Assembly (NCBI GenBank): GCA_009702755.1
Contig: WLHL01000004.1
Location: 1 to 64,000, forward strand
DNA: 64,000 bases
Direction: 5' to 3'
Source of the DNA: Actinomycetota bacterium
GTDB taxonomy: Bacteria > Actinomycetota > Acidimicrobiia > Acidimicrobiales > Ilumatobacteraceae
Made by a program: the position numbers and the translations under genes
Notes under the pieces: generated by a model
Told to the model about the DNA's origin: nothing
Database searches by the model: none
The model's input: the letters and a program-made list of their open reading frames with translations, nothing else
Shown: piece after piece, positions 61,417 to 64,000 of the stretch
Layout: every line of letters starts with the position of its first letter
How positions within the stretch are numbered: the first letter of the stretch is position 1

Positions 61417-62351
61417 ACGAAAATATTTGGATTCTCACCAGTGCGAATGCAGTCACGATTGCGACCACGTTGATTCTCGCCGCACTCGGAGCTTTGTTTA
61501 CTGAGCGTTCCGGCGTTCTCAACCTTGGTGTTGAAGGCATTCTTCTTACATCAGCAATCTCTTCGTTCCTCGCAGCCGACTCCACTGGCAGCATTTGGAT
61601 CGGTCTTGTTGTGGGAACAGTGGTGGGTTCTTTGCTCTCCAGTATTCATGCCACTCTCACGGTGATTCTTCGAGCGAATCAAATTGTTTCGGGTCTTGCA
61701 TTAGTGATCTTCGGTACCGGGCTAGCCAACTTCCTAGGGAAACCAGCAGAAGGCCGCACTGTCACAACAATTATTGAACCCATCAGGCTTGGACCATTGT
61801 CGGACATTCCAGTCATCGGACCAATTCTGTTTACACAGGACATCATCACCTTCGGAACAATTGCTTTTGCAGTCGCATGCGCATGGTTCTTGTTCCGCAC
61901 TCGTCCTGGTCTCGAACTGCGTGCAACCGGAGATGACCCAGCAACGGTTGATGCTCAAGGGTTGTCTGTTTCGGGCATTCGCATCCGCTACACAATGTTT
62001 GGTGGTGCGCTTATTGGACTCGGTGGGTCGTGGCACATGTTGGCGCAAAGCGCAGCATGGCATCAGGCCGCAACCACAAACGGCATTGGCTGGATTGCAC
62101 TTGCTCTCGTTGTGTTTGCTGGTTGGCATCCGGTTCGACTCATCTTCGGAGCCATCTTGTTCGGATTCTGTCTGCGCTTGCCTTTCACATTGCAAGCAGA
62201 ACAGATCACGTTCATCCCATCGGCCTTCATGCAGATGCTTCCCTACCTTGCAACGTTGATTGCGTTGATTGCTCTCAGTCGCCCCGGTAGCAAGAACTTG
62301 CGTGGAGCTCCGAAGGCACTGGGCAATCCGTTCGTTCGCGACGAGCGCTAG
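61413..62351 (+). CDS. ABC transporter permease (YufQ type)
   Basis: This 312-residue second permease has FTERSGVLNLGVEGILLTSA, LRANQIVSGLALVIFGTGLANFL in parts, and the coupling region GDDPATVDAQGLSVSGIRIR. Together with the YufP-type partner it forms the channel of the nucleoside importer. It is the last gene of the operon; no clear terminator is seen in its own direction. Confidence 0.9.
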   Translation: MNENIWILTSANAVTIATTLILAALGALFTERSGVLNLGVEGILLTSAISSFLAADSTGSIWIGLVVGTVVGSLLSSIHATLTVILRANQIVSGLALVIFGTGLANFLGKPAEGRTVTTIIEPIRLGPLSDIPVIGPILFTQDIITFGTIAFAVACAWFLFRTRPGLELRATGDDPATVDAQGLSVSGIRIRYTMFGGALIGLGGSWHMLAQSAAWHQAATTNGIGWIALALVVFAGWHPVRLIFGAILFGFCLRLPFTLQAEQITFIPSAFMQMLPYLATLIALIALSRPGSKNLRGAPKALGNPFVRDER

Positions 62352-62417
62352 AACTCTCCGCCGCAGACCACTACGTTCCCAGCACGCCCTCACGTGTGTC
62401 CATCACCTGTGGGGGTA

Positions 62418-62450
62418 TAAAAAAGGAGAGTTGGCCGAAGCCAACTCTCC
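62418..62450 (-). terminator. rho-independent terminator of tRNA-Ser(TGA)
   Basis: GGAGAGTTGGC (62425-62435) pairs with GCCAACTCTCC (62440-62450) around CGAA, an 11-bp stem. On the minus strand it is followed by TTTTTTATA. It begins directly after the tRNA 3' end. Confidence 0.88.
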
Positions 62451-62538
62451 TGGCGGAACGGAAGGGATTTGAACCCCCGGGGCTTTTACACCCTCTCGCT
62501 TTCAAGGCGAGTGCATTTGTCCGCTCTGCCACCGTTCC
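62451..62538 (-). tRNA. tRNA-Ser (TGA)
   Basis: On the minus strand the acceptor GGAACGG pairs with CCGTTCC. The anticodon stem CTCGC/GCGAG closes loop CTTGAAA with anticodon TGA. A long variable arm is present. CCA is encoded at 62453-62451. Confidence 0.95.
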
Positions 62539-62586
62539 GTCCAACACGCTACCTGCAAACCCTGCCAGCCCAAAAGGGCACAGCAA

Positions 62587-63519
62587 TTACTTGCGGATAT
62601 GCGTGCGCAGTTCAGTAATCCAGTCGTCAGCTTGCTGCCAACGGGCATCTGCATGTTCCCGCGCATTCGGGGCGTGATCGCCCGCTGCTGGGTATGAGCC
62701 CAAAAACTTCACGCCGCCCTGCTTGGTGTGGAGGTCACGAAGAACATCGGCCATCAATTCGTCAGCCACATGTCCATCGGCATAAATGATGAAGCAGTAA
62801 TCACCAAGGCCACCTGCTTTGGTCGGACGCGATGACAGCAACGACAAGTTGATACGACGTGCTGCGAACTCTTGCAAGATGGAAATCAAACTGCCGGGTT
62901 CATCGGCGCGCTGAAACACAACAAGGCCTGTTTTGTCATGACCTGTTGCAGCAGGAATACCCTCACGTGCAACAAGAACGAAACGTGTTTGGTTGCCGGC
63001 GTGATCTGCAATGTCTTTCGCAACAACCTCGAGACCGTACAGAGCTGCAGCATTCGATGGTGCCAATGCGGCAAGGCCCTTTTCCCCCGCAGTGGAACGT
63101 TCGCCCACAAGACGCGCTGCGTCTGCTGTGGAATTCGCTGCGTGCACGTCGGCCTTTGGCATGTTCTCGCGCAACCACGCACTGCACTGGGCAGTAGCGA
63201 CGGGAATCGAGAGCACAAGGTTCACGTCGGCCAGTTGAGTTCCTGGCGCAGCGAGGAGGCAGTGCTCAATGTCGAGAACCACTTCGCGCTGAATCAACAA
63301 TTCGTAATCAAAGATGAGTGCATCTTGGGTGAAGTTAACGGTGCCCTCGATGGAGTTTTCGATGGGGACGAATCCGGCATCAACATCGCCACGTGCGACG
63401 GCGTCGAGCACGTCGGGCACGGAGCGAAACGGCACCAATTCACCTGCAGCAAGATCTGACTGAGTCAGGAGAGCCTGCTCAGTGAAAGTGCCGAATGGTC
63501 CGAAGAACCCGATGCGCAT
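62587..63519 (-). CDS. pheA: prephenate dehydratase
   Basis: This 310-residue enzyme turns prephenate into phenylpyruvate for phenylalanine synthesis. The catalytic domain has IGFFGPFGTFTEQALL at the start, VPIENSIEGTVNFTQDAL and the TRF-type motif GNQTRFVLVAREG. The C-terminal ACT domain has DEPGSLISILQEFAARRINL and the SSRPT segment that binds Phe for feedback inhibition. ATG 63519 gives the canonical short N-terminus; the frame is open 14 codons further. Confidence 0.93.
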   Translation of the reverse strand: MRIGFFGPFGTFTEQALLTQSDLAAGELVPFRSVPDVLDAVARGDVDAGFVPIENSIEGTVNFTQDALIFDYELLIQREVVLDIEHCLLAAPGTQLADVNLVLSIPVATAQCSAWLRENMPKADVHAANSTADAARLVGERSTAGEKGLAALAPSNAAALYGLEVVAKDIADHAGNQTRFVLVAREGIPAATGHDKTGLVVFQRADEPGSLISILQEFAARRINLSLLSSRPTKAGGLGDYCFIIYADGHVADELMADVLRDLHTKQGGVKFLGSYPAAGDHAPNAREHADARWQQADDWITELRTHIRK

Positions 63520-63574
63520 TGGTGTTGTTGCCACGAATGGAAAGGCTACGCCCTCTGGCAACCCTCACCCCTCC

Positions 63575-64000
63575 TCATTTACCGCTGGGCCGCTCTTGCA
63601 GAACCCCCGCAACACGCGAGTTGCTCTCCACCCATTGCTTTGTCGTAAGGCAGACACCACCAATCACCCACAAGCAATCCGCGAAGTCTCTGTCTAGGTT
63701 TCGCATGTGAATCGGCTCATGATGGGCGATGCGATTTCTCAGATCATGCAGTCGCCCCATGACAGTTGAGAGTTCTTGAATCTGAGACGGGTCAATATTC
63801 GGAAAGGCGTACTTACCTGCAAGTGGCCACAGTGTTGTTCGGTACTGCTTCGCTACTAAGAATCTCCAAAAACCAAAATTGAGTTCAGCAACCAGTTGAT
63901 TCATCGCTGGTGTTCGCCCTCGTTGAAGAAGTCGCTGGCGTGCCGCCTCAATGTGTTGAACGGAATTCTCTCTCAAGAATCCAAATTCATTTTCAGACCA
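63575..64000 (-). CDS. Abi-like HEPN-type protein, 5' end missing
   Basis: The frame is open to the right edge, so at least 141 C-terminal residues are present and the start is outside the window. The sequence contains LNFGFWRFLVAKQYRTTLWP and LHDLRNRIAHHEPIHMRNL. The RNRIAH segment matches the R-x4-H ribonuclease motif of HEPN domains in Abi-like (AbiD/F, Abi_2) proteins. Such proteins are linked to phage abortive infection or act as toxins. It is next to pheA, an ordinary gene, so no defence island is evident in view. Confidence 0.75.
   Translation of the reverse strand, partial: WSENEFGFLRENSVQHIEAARQRLLQRGRTPAMNQLVAELNFGFWRFLVAKQYRTTLWPLAGKYAFPNIDPSQIQELSTVMGRLHDLRNRIAHHEPIHMRNLDRDFADCLWVIGGVCLTTKQWVESNSRVAGVLQERPSGK

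Overview
The window reads as a chromosome segment of a moderate-GC actinobacterium. The closest fit is the class Acidimicrobiia (Ilumatobacter or freshwater acIV-like), inferred from gene content and not from any database search. Pointers are a SigR/RsrA-type sigma/anti-sigma pair, an MprAB-like two-component pair, a minimal actinobacterial Tad pilus locus, an LppM-like lipoprotein, a topoisomerase I with an Ala/Lys-rich tail, RadA with a KHRFG motif, encoded tRNA CCA ends, and many promoters of the form TANNNT placed six bases before the start codon, as in leaderless actinobacterial mRNAs.

Layout. 0.1-4 kb: Bax-inhibitor-1-like protein, a primary-type sigma factor, a membrane protein and a D-2-hydroxyacid dehydrogenase. 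4-7.3 kb: a compact Tad/Flp pilus operon (ParA-like protein, TadA ATPase, a fused TadB/TadC protein, pilin, TadE-like pseudopilin). 7.3-10.5 kb: a secreted two-repeat Gly/His-rich protein divergent from a response regulator/histidine kinase pair. 10.5-19.3 kb: rsgA, an MMPL transporter, topA-tmk-holB-doxX and a Phd/RelE-type toxin-antitoxin pair.

19.3-28.6 kb is the accessory region. An intact tRNA-Thr(CGT) is followed by three further direct copies of its 3' end, at about 24.5, 26.0 and 28.5 kb. They cut the DNA into three successive cassettes: (A) a 1001-residue membrane protein with toroid-like repeats, a PfkB-family kinase and a convergent HAD 5'-nucleotidase; (B) one secreted protein whose stop codon lies inside the repeat; (C) one GH78 rhamnosidase. 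No recombinase is encoded between the repeats, so this looks like stacked, tRNA-targeted gene cassettes mobilised in trans. Cassette A is the best candidate for an undescribed system.

28.6-39.5 kb: patatin-like protein, lipoprotein, DUF5522, sulfatase/hydrolase/MarR cluster, ECF sigma plus zinc anti-sigma factor, tilS, a phosphatase-like protein, an oxidoreductase/hydrolase operon and a polyprenyl diphosphate synthase. 39.5-49 kb: clpC, lppM-like gene, TetR regulator, two large cell-surface proteins and radA. 48.5-52 kb: a probable organosulfur cluster (YeiH-type exporter, SsuD-like monooxygenase, glutamine amidotransferase, TetR). 52-57.4 kb: SDR enzyme, an RCC1-repeat/OmpA surface protein, tRNA-Arg, a LysM/lytic transglycosylase and tRNA-Ser(GCT). 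57.6-62.4 kb: a complete nucleoside-type BMP ABC importer. The end holds tRNA-Ser(TGA), pheA and a truncated Abi-like HEPN gene running off the edge. All positions and motifs come from reading the sequence; family names come from motif recognition without database searches.
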